DNA from: Bacillus sp. es.034
GTDB taxonomy: Bacteria; Bacillota; Bacilli; Bacillales; Bacillaceae_B
DNA: 64,000 nucleotides
Direction of reading: 5' to 3'
Assembly (NCBI RefSeq): GCF_002563655.1
Contig: NZ_PDIY01000001.1
Span: 3,756,001-3,820,000 of the forward strand
The position numbers and the translations under genes are program-made. How positions within the stretch are numbered: position 1 is the stretch's first letter; every line of letters begins with the position of its first letter. The notes beneath the pieces are model-generated. The model saw only the letters and a program-made list of their open reading frames with translations, was not told where the DNA came from and did no database searches. Shown piece after piece: positions 45,000 to 54,195 of this stretch.

Positions 45000-45153
45000 A
45001 TTATCAGTCGGCAGTATCGATATTGCAGGGGTGGCGAGCTCCTCCCTTGTCCTGATCGGGGATGCTGATATCATTCAGCTTACTTCTGCATTCGATACAC
45101 CGCCAGAGTCATTGATCGTCGGTCCATTCGTTCCACTGACACCGAAAGGATGA
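44974..45153 (+). CDS. gerPD: Spore germination protein GerPD
   Basis: 59 residues, translated MNLQVINRELSVGSIDIAGV then VASSSLVLIGDADIIQ and a Pro-rich end. It matches GerPD in length and in the hydrophobic repeat pattern of this operon. It starts inside gerPC (26-bp overlap), with GGAAGGG (44958-44964) as ribosome site. It ends 3 bp before gerPE. Confidence 0.9.
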   Translation: MNLQVINRELSVGSIDIAGVASSSLVLIGDADIIQLTSAFDTPPESLIVGPFVPLTPKG

Positions 45154-45156
45154 TAG

Positions 45157-45564
45157 ATGTTTAAGCGATATTCGATTGTAAACAAATTAGATGGCATAAC
45201 GTTATCCTTTAGCTCTCTCTATCAACTAGGCGATTCCGAAAATATAAATGCTGTATCCTTTGCCTATGCAGTCCAACGAGAGAAAGAATTTTTCTTGACT
45301 AGTGAAGGAAGTTTTGATTCTGATGTTTTTCAAGGTCCACTGAAAAAACCTCCCATCGATCCAACAGTGAGGGTCAACAGACTAAACCTTTGTCCGATCA
45401 AAGTAGATCAAATATTTGTAAAGGCTACAGCGTTCTCTTCCATTATCCATATTGGAAATACGTCAAATGCCGCTATGGAGGCAAGAGTGAAACATATCCG
45501 ACAACTTGAGCCTAAAAAACATGAAGAGCTGGAAAACTTCGAAACCATAGACCAGCCGGACTAG
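45157..45564 (+). CDS. gerPE: Spore germination protein GerPE
   Basis: 135 residues. Central segments SSLYQLGDSENINAVSFAYA and SIIHIGNTS carry the GerP-family IGD/IGN repeats. The C-terminus is charged. It starts 3 bp after gerPD, so translation is coupled. Order and length fit GerPE. Confidence 0.92.
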   Translation: MFKRYSIVNKLDGITLSFSSLYQLGDSENINAVSFAYAVQREKEFFLTSEGSFDSDVFQGPLKKPPIDPTVRVNRLNLCPIKVDQIFVKATAFSSIIHIGNTSNAAMEARVKHIRQLEPKKHEELENFETIDQPD

Positions 45565-45650
45565 AAACCCGTAGAAACGGGGAACATGAACATTCTAACC
45601 TATTCCACATAGGTTAATTGTATAGATACTTTTTGAAGAGGATGTTGAAT

Positions 45651-45869
45651 ATGCCCGCTTTAGTAGGTCCTGTCGCTATTCTTAATGTAGGTGGAGGAAA
45701 TGTACAGTTTGGGGATACAGGTATTATCTCCCCTAAGTCCGCATCGAAAACGTTTAGTGGTTCCGGCGGCTTCAATACCGGACCATTTCAACTGAGCTAC
45801 AATGTCTTCAGTGTTAATACAACTTTTGATTGTAACGTAGTAGACCAGCCAATAACCGGAAATAACTAA
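45651..45869 (+). CDS. gerPF: Spore germination protein GerPF
   Basis: 72 residues from ATG 45651, behind AAGAGGAT; an upstream in-frame ATG at 45618 has no ribosome site and would add a non-conserved leader. MPALVGPVAILNVGGGNVQF is typical of GerPF, a paralogue of GerPA. The 86-bp gap from gerPE shows no terminator. A strong terminator overlaps its stop. Confidence 0.93.
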   Translation: MPALVGPVAILNVGGGNVQFGDTGIISPKSASKTFSGSGGFNTGPFQLSYNVFSVNTTFDCNVVDQPITGNN

Positions 45870-45909
45870 AAAAACCAAAAAGCCCATCACCAGGCTTTTT
45901 GGTTTTTTT
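45868..45909. terminator. Bidirectional terminator gerPF/yisB
   Basis: AAAAAAACCAAAAAGCC (45868-45884) pairs perfectly with GGCTTTTTGGTTTTTTT (45893-45909), 8-base loop. Confidence 0.9.
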
Positions 45910-45916
45910 ATATCGA

Positions 45917-46219
45917 CTATCTCTTCTTTCTTCGCTCGTGACTTTTCTTCGTTTTGATTAATTTGGTTGGCGGCTGCTTGCGGATCCATTTTATGAATGC
46001 ATGAATCTTCTCATCTTTTCTTAACTCTTCAATCGTGTTCAATCTTGCTCCAAGCTCCTCATTTGTGTAAAGGGAATGAATCTGTTTATGACAAGGAATG
46101 CATAGTTGTGCCGTGGGAAGAAATGTTCCCCCAACCTCTTTGGGTGTGAGGTGATGAATCGTGATTTCTACATTTCTCCTGGCACATAACTCACATGCAC
46201 CAATCGCTCTTTTACTCAT
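45917..46219 (-). CDS. yisB: HNH endonuclease family protein YisB
   Basis: 100 residues. HNH-type motif: CELCARRN (Cys-x2-Cys), IHHLTPKEVGG (His-His), LCIPCHKQIHSLY (Cys-x2-Cys-His, then His), a zinc-stabilised beta-beta-alpha metal fold. The C-terminus is very basic (KKSHERRKKR), suiting nucleic-acid binding. It is adjacent to gerPF as in B. subtilis yisB. Whether it cuts DNA is untested. Confidence 0.88.
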   Translation of the reverse strand: MSKRAIGACELCARRNVEITIHHLTPKEVGGTFLPTAQLCIPCHKQIHSLYTNEELGARLNTIEELRKDEKIHAFIKWIRKQPPTKLIKTKKSHERRKKR

Positions 46220-46321
46220 CTTTCACCATTCCCTCATGAAGTGATTAGTATAGGTATTCCCTGCGGCAGCATAAAAAATGGGCTGGGACATAACTAAATC
46301 CATTTTCTCTAACAATTAAAG

Positions 46322-46420
46322 TTAGGATCACTTGTAACACCGCTATTGATTTCCGTGCAAGATTCCGCTTTTCCCGTAGGAGTCTCCGTCTTGCACTCCA
46401 ATCAATAGCTAGATCCTGCT
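46322..46420. repeat. Imperfect inverted repeat of the Bacillales intergenic type
   Basis: GCTATTGATTTCCGTGCAAGA (46342-46362) pairs with 46389-46409 with two mismatches. Outer bases TAGGATC and GATCCT extend the pairing. The loop holds TTCCCGTAGGAGTC, the reverse of the GACTCCTRCGGGAA motif that recurs between genes in many Bacillaceae. It looks like a short, truncated copy of that dispersed element. Confidence 0.65.
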
Positions 46421-46760
46421 ATATACACTGAATCTGCTTTAGCAATAATAAGAAGAGAGCCAGTCATACACAGACTATAGGTTTCGAATGTTCAATCATT
46501 TGGAATGTGTCGGCGCAAAATGAGTCATTCACGTCAGGTTGGACAGAAATCGGTCACTGCAACTAATGGAATGATAGTTGGTGAATGTGAGTGTAAAGCA
46601 ATCTCTACATTAAATTTTTATAGTGAAACTTACGCTTGGAAAGTTGATTGGAGCGGAAATCAACCACTACTCGCTACATCTAAAAATAACAACATTTATG
46701 TAAACAGCTAAATGATTAATTCGAACGATTTCGAATGATCGTTCAGATATTCCTTTAACA

Positions 46761-46792
46761 AAACACTTCGAAGCTAATGCTCCGAAGTGTTT
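46761..46792. terminator. Terminator after addA
   Basis: AAACACTTCG-a-AGC and GCT-c-CGAAGTGTTT form a long stem with loop TAAT. T-rich on the minus side (TTTTGTT) and TTTTTT on the plus side. Confidence 0.75.
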
Positions 46793-46798
46793 CCTTTT

Positions 46799-49700
46799 TT
46801 ATAGCTCCAACACATGTCCTCCATCAAAGAAATACAGATACTTTTCTGATACTGGTTCTTTCCATATGGATTCTAATGCCCGGGTGTATAATTCGATTTG
46901 TACTTTATACCTCTCTTCGAGGATTGGCCGCGCTTCAGTGAACCCGCCATGATAGCGGTCATGGATACCGTCTGTCTTGTAATCCAACAGGACGATCCCC
47001 GACTCATCCCTGAATACACAGTCGATGACCCCTTGAACAAGAATGGTTTCTTCAGGTGCTTCTTTACCCGTTTCAGATATTTCACTAAGGGGGACGCTCA
47101 TACTGAATGGGATTTCCCGTTGGATACTCCGGGCATTTGCCATCCTCTGACCAAGTCCACTCTCGAAGAAGCCTGCGATGTGTTCGACTGACACCGCCAG
47201 TTTCTGTTCTTCCGTCAGGATTTCTTTATGAACGAGCTCCAGTAAAAGATCTTCAACCTTCTCCTCTGTCGGCACCCCATCTTCAAAAGAAATATGCTGC
47301 ATGACTGTGTGCATGGCTGTACCCTTTTCAGCAGGGGACAGTTCCTTCGATTGCATGAACTGAGGCCGATTATACACAGGCTTATGGTGCTGCCTCAGGA
47401 TATCAATACTTGAGGCTTCATCCCTTATTTCAACCATCCGTTTCAGCTCTGAAACCGATTGCTTAGAACGAAGGTTAGTAGCACGTATATGAGGGTATTC
47501 CCACGATAGTCGTTCTAATACCTCTTCTTGATGGGATGAAACAATATCCACCACTTCACCATTCTTCACTTTCTCCTGCCACGTTCTTTCTTCATTCATT
47601 TCCTCATCCTCGTCCGCAACCAACTCGGATTTATGAATTTTCGTGATATGAAAACAGGAAGGGTGATTGAGAATCTCTTCATTCATCGATCCAACTCCTG
47701 ACGCGCCAACCTCTCCACACTGCGAATGACGCATGAGGGACGGACCTATCCAATCAAGATAAGAACTCGCCGCTGCCCGGTCATAATCAGATAACAACCA
47801 ATCCTTCTGACTTAAGGCCCCTCGCCATTTCTTCAGCGATTTCTCCAGGCTTTTCACGGTACCGACCAGATATAGTTTCTCCTTGGCCCGGGTCAGTGCC
47901 ACATACAGCACCCGCATTTCTTCGGAGATTGCCTCCATCCGCTTCTTCCGCTTGAACGCCAATTGGGGAAGGGACGGGTAGCTGATCCGTTTAGCTGCAT
48001 CCGTATATTTCACGGCCAATCCAAGGTCTTTATCCAATAAGTATGCTGCATTTAGATCCATAAGGTTGAATTGTTTAGAGGTACCGGCGACGAATACGAC
48101 AGGGAACTCAAGGCCTTTACTGGAATGGATCGTCATTAACCGGACCACATCTTCCTGTTCACTCAGGGCTCTCGCCACTCCGAGATCATCTCCCCGTTCC
48201 CTCATCCTGTCAATGAATCGCAGGAACCGGAATAATCCCCTGAAGGAAGTTTCTTCGTACTGACGGGCACGGTCATAGAGAGCCCTAAGGTTTGCCTGAC
48301 GCTGCTTCCCGCCGGCCATCCCTCCTACATAATCATAGAATCGGGTGTCCCGGTACAATTGCCAGATCAACTCTGTCACCGATCCCTGCCTTGCCTTTGT
48401 CCTCCAATTCCCGAGGTGATAAAGGAACACTTTGACCTTTTCGAATGTTTCTTCTTCACGGGGATTTCCCGGCTTCTCACTGGCAAATGTCTTCAACGCT
48501 TCGTAATACGTCCCTGCCCTGGAATGGATCCGGATACTGGCAAGACCCTGCTCATCGAGTCCGACAATCGGTGACCTCAGAACGGAAGCAAGCGGGATAT
48601 CCTGGTACGGATTATCGATCACTTTCAAGAGGGAAAGCATGATGGCAATCTCGGTGGCCTCGAAATATCCAGTAGATAAATTTGCATGAATCGGTATTCC
48701 CTGCCGCTTGAATTCTTCCATGATTTCTGCCGCCCAAGGCATGGAGCGAAGCAGGATGACGACGTCACGGTACTGTATCGGACGCTCGGTTTTCGTTTTG
48801 GCATCATAGACCGGTGTCCGCTCTTCGATCATCCTTTTAACTTTGTTTGCCATATAACGGGCTTCAAGGACCGATTTCTCGATATCCCCTTCATCAAAGA
48901 TGGAAAGCCCCTCTTCATCACCACCGGCAGAAGATTCCTCCGTTTCCTGATCGATGATGGCCACTTCAATCGGGTACTCATTTTCTTCCGGATACGGTGC
49001 ACCTTTTACAAGTTCGGCTTCCCTGTTATATTCCATTTCACCGACCGCTGGACCCATGATCTGTTTAAATAAGAAGTTCGTCCCTTCTAGAACTTCTTTC
49101 CGGCTTCGGAAGTTTTGGGAAAGATCGATTTTTAATCCTGCTTCCCCTCTCTCGGGGAGAAAACGGGTATACTTTCCTAAAAACAGATTCGGTTCCGCTA
49201 ATCTGAAACGATAGATGGATTGCTTTACATCCCCCACCATGAACCGGTTTCCAACTTCTTCACGTTCTTCGGTAATGAGAAGGAGAATGGATTCCTGAAC
49301 CATATTCGTATCCTGGTATTCATCCACCAGTACTTCTTTGAACTTATTTTTGTAAAGATTTGCTGCTTCTGAAGGAATCAAGGCATCAGATGAAGGGTCT
49401 CTTAAAATGTCGAGACAAAAATGTTCCAAATCGGCAAAGTCGACGAGTCCCTTTTCTTCTTTCACTATCCTGAAACGTTTACCGAATTCGATCACCACTT
49501 CCGCCAGGGTGTGGATCACGTCCTTCATCTTCCGCATATCTTCAAGGAATGAACCGGGTCTTCTTGAAAAGAAATCCTCCTGAAGCTTTTCCAGCGTTTT
49601 CTTTCCCTGATCCCGGAGTTTCTTCGCTTCATCCACTATTTCTTTGTTATAATCCTCTCCCCTGCACGCCTTCAGCTTCGTAAAGGGGAGGGTTTGAATC

Positions 49701-50557
49701 GTTTCGTATAAAGTGTCCCAGGAATGGGCGAGACTTTCCTCCAGGCTCTCGACGATTTCGATATCGCTTAAGAAATTCTCCGCTCTCGGACCAGGCCCCC
49801 CCGGTACGCGGGTGAGGTCCAGTGCACGCTGAAATAAGCTCTTTGCTCCATGAAGCTGCAATCGGATATCCGTCAGAAGAGGCTCGATAAAGGAGAGTTC
49901 ATCGATTTCCTTCTCCTCTTCCACCTCATACAGATCCTCGAGTTTTCTCAACCACTCATCAGGGTTCGGATGGGAGCGGGAAAAATCATACAGCTTCCTG
50001 ATCATATCCTGCAGGGCCCCGTCACTTCGGTCGTTCGTAAAGGTATCGACGAGCCGAAAGAAGTCCTGATTATCTTCCTTGCCGTATTCCTCTTCAAAAA
50101 GATCATCAAGGACCTCATCCCGAAGCAGGTCTCCTTCTGTCTCATCTGCGATCCTGAATCCAGGATCGATATCAATGAGATAATAGTATTTTCGTATCAC
50201 TTCGAGGCAAAAGGAGTGCAGGGTCGAAATGGACGCACGGTTCAGTAAACTGAGCTGCTTCCTTAAATGACGGGAATGGGGATCCTCATCTATTGCCTTC
50301 TCCAGCGCCACGCCGATCCGATGTCTCATTTCAGCCGCTGAAGCATTGGTAAAGGTAACAACCAATAATTCATCCACGTCCATCCTGTCTTCTTCTGAGA
50401 GGATCTTCTGAATGATCCTCTCTACCAGGACAGCCGTCTTACCCGACCCTGCCGCTGCAGCGACAAGGATATCCTGCCCTTTTGCCCAGATTGCCTTCCA
50501 CTGATCATCCGTCCATGTAACATGATCCGGCTTGACTGGAATACTGGCATTATTCAT
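46799..50557 (-). CDS. addA: AddA, ATP-dependent helicase/nuclease subunit A
   Basis: 1252 residues, UvrD-type superfamily 1 helicase plus C-terminal RecB-like nuclease. Walker A AAAAGSGKTAVLVER near residue 35; DEYQDTN; VGDVKQSIYRFR; SQNFRSR; LMTIHSSKGLEFPVV; nuclease motif VLLDYKTDG near 1190. With AddB it resects double-strand breaks up to Chi to load RecA. Start ATG 50557 lies within the end of addB (8-bp overlap), whose last codons hold the GGAGG ribosome site. Confidence 0.98.
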   Translation of the reverse strand: MNNASIPVKPDHVTWTDDQWKAIWAKGQDILVAAAAGSGKTAVLVERIIQKILSEEDRMDVDELLVVTFTNASAAEMRHRIGVALEKAIDEDPHSRHLRKQLSLLNRASISTLHSFCLEVIRKYYYLIDIDPGFRIADETEGDLLRDEVLDDLFEEEYGKEDNQDFFRLVDTFTNDRSDGALQDMIRKLYDFSRSHPNPDEWLRKLEDLYEVEEEKEIDELSFIEPLLTDIRLQLHGAKSLFQRALDLTRVPGGPGPRAENFLSDIEIVESLEESLAHSWDTLYETIQTLPFTKLKACRGEDYNKEIVDEAKKLRDQGKKTLEKLQEDFFSRRPGSFLEDMRKMKDVIHTLAEVVIEFGKRFRIVKEEKGLVDFADLEHFCLDILRDPSSDALIPSEAANLYKNKFKEVLVDEYQDTNMVQESILLLITEEREEVGNRFMVGDVKQSIYRFRLAEPNLFLGKYTRFLPERGEAGLKIDLSQNFRSRKEVLEGTNFLFKQIMGPAVGEMEYNREAELVKGAPYPEENEYPIEVAIIDQETEESSAGGDEEGLSIFDEGDIEKSVLEARYMANKVKRMIEERTPVYDAKTKTERPIQYRDVVILLRSMPWAAEIMEEFKRQGIPIHANLSTGYFEATEIAIMLSLLKVIDNPYQDIPLASVLRSPIVGLDEQGLASIRIHSRAGTYYEALKTFASEKPGNPREEETFEKVKVFLYHLGNWRTKARQGSVTELIWQLYRDTRFYDYVGGMAGGKQRQANLRALYDRARQYEETSFRGLFRFLRFIDRMRERGDDLGVARALSEQEDVVRLMTIHSSKGLEFPVVFVAGTSKQFNLMDLNAAYLLDKDLGLAVKYTDAAKRISYPSLPQLAFKRKKRMEAISEEMRVLYVALTRAKEKLYLVGTVKSLEKSLKKWRGALSQKDWLLSDYDRAAASSYLDWIGPSLMRHSQCGEVGASGVGSMNEEILNHPSCFHITKIHKSELVADEDEEMNEERTWQEKVKNGEVVDIVSSHQEEVLERLSWEYPHIRATNLRSKQSVSELKRMVEIRDEASSIDILRQHHKPVYNRPQFMQSKELSPAEKGTAMHTVMQHISFEDGVPTEEKVEDLLLELVHKEILTEEQKLAVSVEHIAGFFESGLGQRMANARSIQREIPFSMSVPLSEISETGKEAPEETILVQGVIDCVFRDESGIVLLDYKTDGIHDRYHGGFTEARPILEERYKVQIELYTRALESIWKEPVSEKYLYFFDGGHVLEL

Positions 50558-53500
50558 TGGATTCTGCCTCCTCTCTCACTTTCCGTAATAAATCTTCCGG
50601 TTTCGCTGTCGGAAGCACTCTGTACTCGTTTTCCTCCAGAGACTGATCAAATTGACAGACGGAACGGAACGAACAAAATTGACACGGGGTCCGGTCCTTC
50701 AGCTTATATGGAGCTATATCCGTCTCTCCTGAGATGATCCGGTTCCCGGAGGCTTCATAGAGCTTTCTGACATGTTGACGCATATAATGGAAGTCTTCAC
50801 TTGAAGCCGCCTTCGAACGGGAGGATAACGCACCGTCCTTCTTAATCCCTGCTGAAATGATATCGGAGTTCCCCGTATCGAGCGTCTGGTCCATTAACCT
50901 GACAATGTCGGAATCCCCAAGGACAAGTCCCTTCATTTTAAAGCTCTTGAAAATTTCGTTTTCGATCTGATCCATCGTCAGGATCTTCTTGCTGTTGATC
51001 ATCGGGTTGTGAACATGGAAATAAAGAACACCGGCAGGCTTCGCTTCCTTTCCGACGAACTGTTTTGAATTGGTTAACACAATATCCAAATACGTCAGCA
51101 TTTGCAGAGCCAATCCGTAATAGACTTCCGTCATATCCAAATCCCTGGCGCTCGATTTGTAATCGACGATTCTGAGATACACCCCGTTCGTATCCTCCGC
51201 TTTATCCACACGGTCAATTCTTCCTTGAAGCTCCATCTTCGTCCCATTTCTCAATTGGAACTGGAACGGCGGAAGGGTCGCCTGGGGACCGAATCCAAGT
51301 TCCACCCCGACAGGCACAAACCCGCTTGCCTTTGCATGTTCACTTAGAATGAGGCTTGCCCTGCCTATGATTTGTTCAAGCTTCTGAGCAATATAATAAT
51401 GCCTGTTCGAGCTTAACAGGATCTGATGCTGCAGCTTCGGTGCCAGCTTCAGGACCGCTTCTTTCGCCAACTGCAAACACTGGGATTTCGAGAGTGATGC
51501 CCAAGTCAATCCATGTCGCTCCACTTCTTCTGATATCCATTTTAACGCCGAGTGGAACATTTCACCGATATCCGGTGCCTCTAATTTGAAGAAATCCCGT
51601 TCCCTGAGCTTCAGTCCGTGACTGGCAAAATGTGAAAATGGGCAACTGTGAAAGAGCTCCATCCGGGAAACACTTGCTAGGATATGGTCCCCGTACAAAT
51701 CTTTGCTCGTATCCTCTGACAGTTGATTCCCGCGATTTTCATAAAAAAGGCTCGACAGGATATGCCCTGCATGCCATTTCCAATCATTGGACTCAGTATA
51801 AAAATTGTACACATCCCACCAGAAGTCATGGATCGGATACTCCCTCTTCTTTAACTGAAGCTGCGACGTCAGATGGGAAATCGTCACATTCGGATGACAG
51901 ACATAATGAAGCTGATCCTCTTCAGATAGTTCCGACGGTTCATTGATGAGAAGCTTTGTATGTGCATCCGGGAACATTTCATTCAATCTCTTAATGAACG
52001 AGGAAGGCAAGAGCGCCTTTCCTTCTTCATTGGCGATGGGATAGCTGATGAAAAGGCGTTCGGCCGGAGTCGTGAACGCTTTATAGGCCACAAATTCTTC
52101 ATCCAACAGCTTCGTCCTGTTACTCGGTGCGATCTTGAATCCCTTTGTTATCAATGACTCACGATCTTCATCGGACAGGACCCCGTCTTCATTCATTTTC
52201 GCAGGGAGAACTCCGTCATTCACTCCAATGATGAACGCCGCTTTGATATCGCCAAGCCTGGATTTCTCGAGATCTGCAATAATGACCTGATCAATGGCAG
52301 GGGGTACCAATGAGAATTCCATCGTTTCAATCCCTGCATCAAGGATGGAGGAGAATTTCTTCATGGTTGTTTCTTCATCACCAAGCATTTCTACATATTG
52401 ATCAAGGAGATCCATTACTGCCGACCACGCCTGGTCATGCTCCCTTGCTGCGATCAAATTCCCTTTCTCCTCCGCTTCAATGCGCATCCGTTCAAGCTTT
52501 GCCGGTATGTCCAGCTCTTCCAGATAAAGATAAAGTGCCTCACAGTATTCCCGTCCCGTGGCGCGCTTCTTTAATCGTTTCCCCAGTCGGATGATCGGTG
52601 CCGAAATAAATAACCTCAATTCATTGATCTCGTGCTCAAGCTCCCTCTCCCGGTCGGTCTGTGGGGCGTCCACATGTTCAAGACCCCTGAAGCGACGGTA
52701 TTTCCAGCGGTCTTTCTTCGTCCACCTGTCTCCCTTTATTCCATAAGCGAGCACATAGTTCTCCAGCCGGTCCATCTTTTCACGCAAATCGGTGGGATTC
52801 TTCTGATATGGAAATAAAAGGTCTGTTTTCACTGCCCGGAAGACCGGCTCATACCTCCAGTTCGTGTTCATGATCTCAAGTGTGGAGCGAATGAGCTCGA
52901 TGAGAGGATGATTTAGCATCGTCCGCTTCTGATCAAGGAAAAAGGGAATCGCATAATCCTGGAAAATCGTTTCAACCTTATCACGGTAATCCTGGCTGTT
53001 CCGAACCAATACGGCGATATCCTTGTAACGGTACCCTTCTTCCCGGGCAAGCTTTCTGATCTCCCTTGCAATTCCTTCAACCTCAGCCCGACGGTTGGAC
53101 GCCTCAAAGAATTCAATGGTGCTCTTCCCTCCCTCATAGGGAATCGTTGGCCGCTCTTCAAAATGACGTTCTAAATGAAGCATCGTTTCACTTCTGTAGC
53201 GGATCGGTTTATGGAGCACCTCTTCATTCACCGATACTCCTGCCATCCTGCATATATCCTGAAGGGTATGATACGTTTCGTTCGTCATCCGATACAGGCT
53301 TAACTCGTTCATGGCGTCGATTGGCTGTTCAGGATCCGTTGTAAGGGCAACCGTCACTTTTTTCGTATGCTGTATGAGCTGATCGATGATGAGGTATTCC
53401 TGAGGAGTGAAACTATGAAAGCCGTCTATGTAGATCTCTGCCTCTTTCAGAAGGTCGGAGTTTTTCACATGATCAGCCAGCAGTTGAAAATAATCTTCCG

Positions 53501-54032
53501 AATCAATGTACTTTCCGAAAAGCTTATCCTCAAATTTCTCATAAATCAGTTCAAGGTCATGAAGCTTATCCTTCAATACCTTGGAGCGATCACTGTCTCC
53601 CTCGAATCCCTGCAGGTCCGCGGGCGTTATGCAGTAGCGTTTGAACTCCTTGACAATCGCTTCCACATGATGAATGAACCCGGGCTTGTCCGATGCCTTG
53701 GTGAAAATATGGAGATTCTCCTTGTTTTCGTCTATAATCTTCCGAATCATCATATTCAAACCGACATCAGATAGGTGATAACGGCTCATTCCACCCGTTT
53801 CCTGAAGGATCTTCCACGCAAGACGGGTGAAGCTGAACACCTGTCCGCGGATCATACCATTCAATCCCGGCGTGTTTACAAGCTCGTATTCAGATATAAA
53901 GGACATTTGATCCGGTACGATATAGATGATTGGATCTCCATTCGGGGCTTCCAACAAACTCTTCTTCATCTCATCCAATATGCGATGGGTTTTCCCCGTA
54001 CCGGAACGTCCGAGAATAAAACGTACAGCCAT
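50550..54032 (-). CDS. addB: AddB, ATP-dependent helicase/nuclease subunit B
   Basis: 1160 residues. Walker A GRSGTGKT at 8-15; an inactivated helicase core that recognises Chi in B. subtilis; nuclease motif RIVDYKSSA near 970; the four Fe-S cysteines, one in HSCPFSHFASHG near 800 and three in CQFCSFRSVC near 1122. The Fe-S cluster stabilises the nuclease domain. Start ATG 54032 after AAAAGGAG. Coupled with addA by overlap. Confidence 0.98.
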   Translation of the reverse strand: MAVRFILGRSGTGKTHRILDEMKKSLLEAPNGDPIIYIVPDQMSFISEYELVNTPGLNGMIRGQVFSFTRLAWKILQETGGMSRYHLSDVGLNMMIRKIIDENKENLHIFTKASDKPGFIHHVEAIVKEFKRYCITPADLQGFEGDSDRSKVLKDKLHDLELIYEKFEDKLFGKYIDSEDYFQLLADHVKNSDLLKEAEIYIDGFHSFTPQEYLIIDQLIQHTKKVTVALTTDPEQPIDAMNELSLYRMTNETYHTLQDICRMAGVSVNEEVLHKPIRYRSETMLHLERHFEERPTIPYEGGKSTIEFFEASNRRAEVEGIAREIRKLAREEGYRYKDIAVLVRNSQDYRDKVETIFQDYAIPFFLDQKRTMLNHPLIELIRSTLEIMNTNWRYEPVFRAVKTDLLFPYQKNPTDLREKMDRLENYVLAYGIKGDRWTKKDRWKYRRFRGLEHVDAPQTDRERELEHEINELRLFISAPIIRLGKRLKKRATGREYCEALYLYLEELDIPAKLERMRIEAEEKGNLIAAREHDQAWSAVMDLLDQYVEMLGDEETTMKKFSSILDAGIETMEFSLVPPAIDQVIIADLEKSRLGDIKAAFIIGVNDGVLPAKMNEDGVLSDEDRESLITKGFKIAPSNRTKLLDEEFVAYKAFTTPAERLFISYPIANEEGKALLPSSFIKRLNEMFPDAHTKLLINEPSELSEEDQLHYVCHPNVTISHLTSQLQLKKREYPIHDFWWDVYNFYTESNDWKWHAGHILSSLFYENRGNQLSEDTSKDLYGDHILASVSRMELFHSCPFSHFASHGLKLRERDFFKLEAPDIGEMFHSALKWISEEVERHGLTWASLSKSQCLQLAKEAVLKLAPKLQHQILLSSNRHYYIAQKLEQIIGRASLILSEHAKASGFVPVGVELGFGPQATLPPFQFQLRNGTKMELQGRIDRVDKAEDTNGVYLRIVDYKSSARDLDMTEVYYGLALQMLTYLDIVLTNSKQFVGKEAKPAGVLYFHVHNPMINSKKILTMDQIENEIFKSFKMKGLVLGDSDIVRLMDQTLDTGNSDIISAGIKKDGALSSRSKAASSEDFHYMRQHVRKLYEASGNRIISGETDIAPYKLKDRTPCQFCSFRSVCQFDQSLEENEYRVLPTAKPEDLLRKVREEAESNE

Positions 54033-54142
54033 CCTCTCACTCCTTTTCTTCTATTCTATCTATTCTACCCAAAAGGGTTTATGAATTTTTGTATAGGTTC
54101 ATTATAGTACACAACCACAAATCTTTCCCGTCTCAATTTTGA

Positions 54143-54172
54143 TTGAAAATATTTGGAACATCCGCATACAGT
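54143..54172 (+). promoter_or_regulatory. Possible SigA promoter of the MFS gene
   Basis: TTGAAA (54143-54148), 18-bp spacer, TACAGT (54167-54172), 24 bp before the start codon. Confidence 0.5.
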
Positions 54173-54195
54173 AAACATAGGTAGGTGATATCATC

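Larger units (their letters stand above)
46220..46798. other. 579-bp gap between yisB and addA with repeat elements
   Basis: In B. subtilis, sbcD and sbcC lie between addA and yisB (from memory); here there is no such gene. The stretch holds the inverted repeat at 46322-46420, the motif ATGGGCTGGGACA (46278-46290), a 68-codon frame at 46505-46711 with no ribosome site, and the addA-side hairpin. I see no convincing gene. Confidence 0.6.

Noticed and set aside
46505-46711. 68-codon frame with an ATG on the plus strand in the yisB-addA gap
   Set aside because: No ribosome site, no recognisable domain and compositionally plain; most likely a chance frame or decayed remnant.
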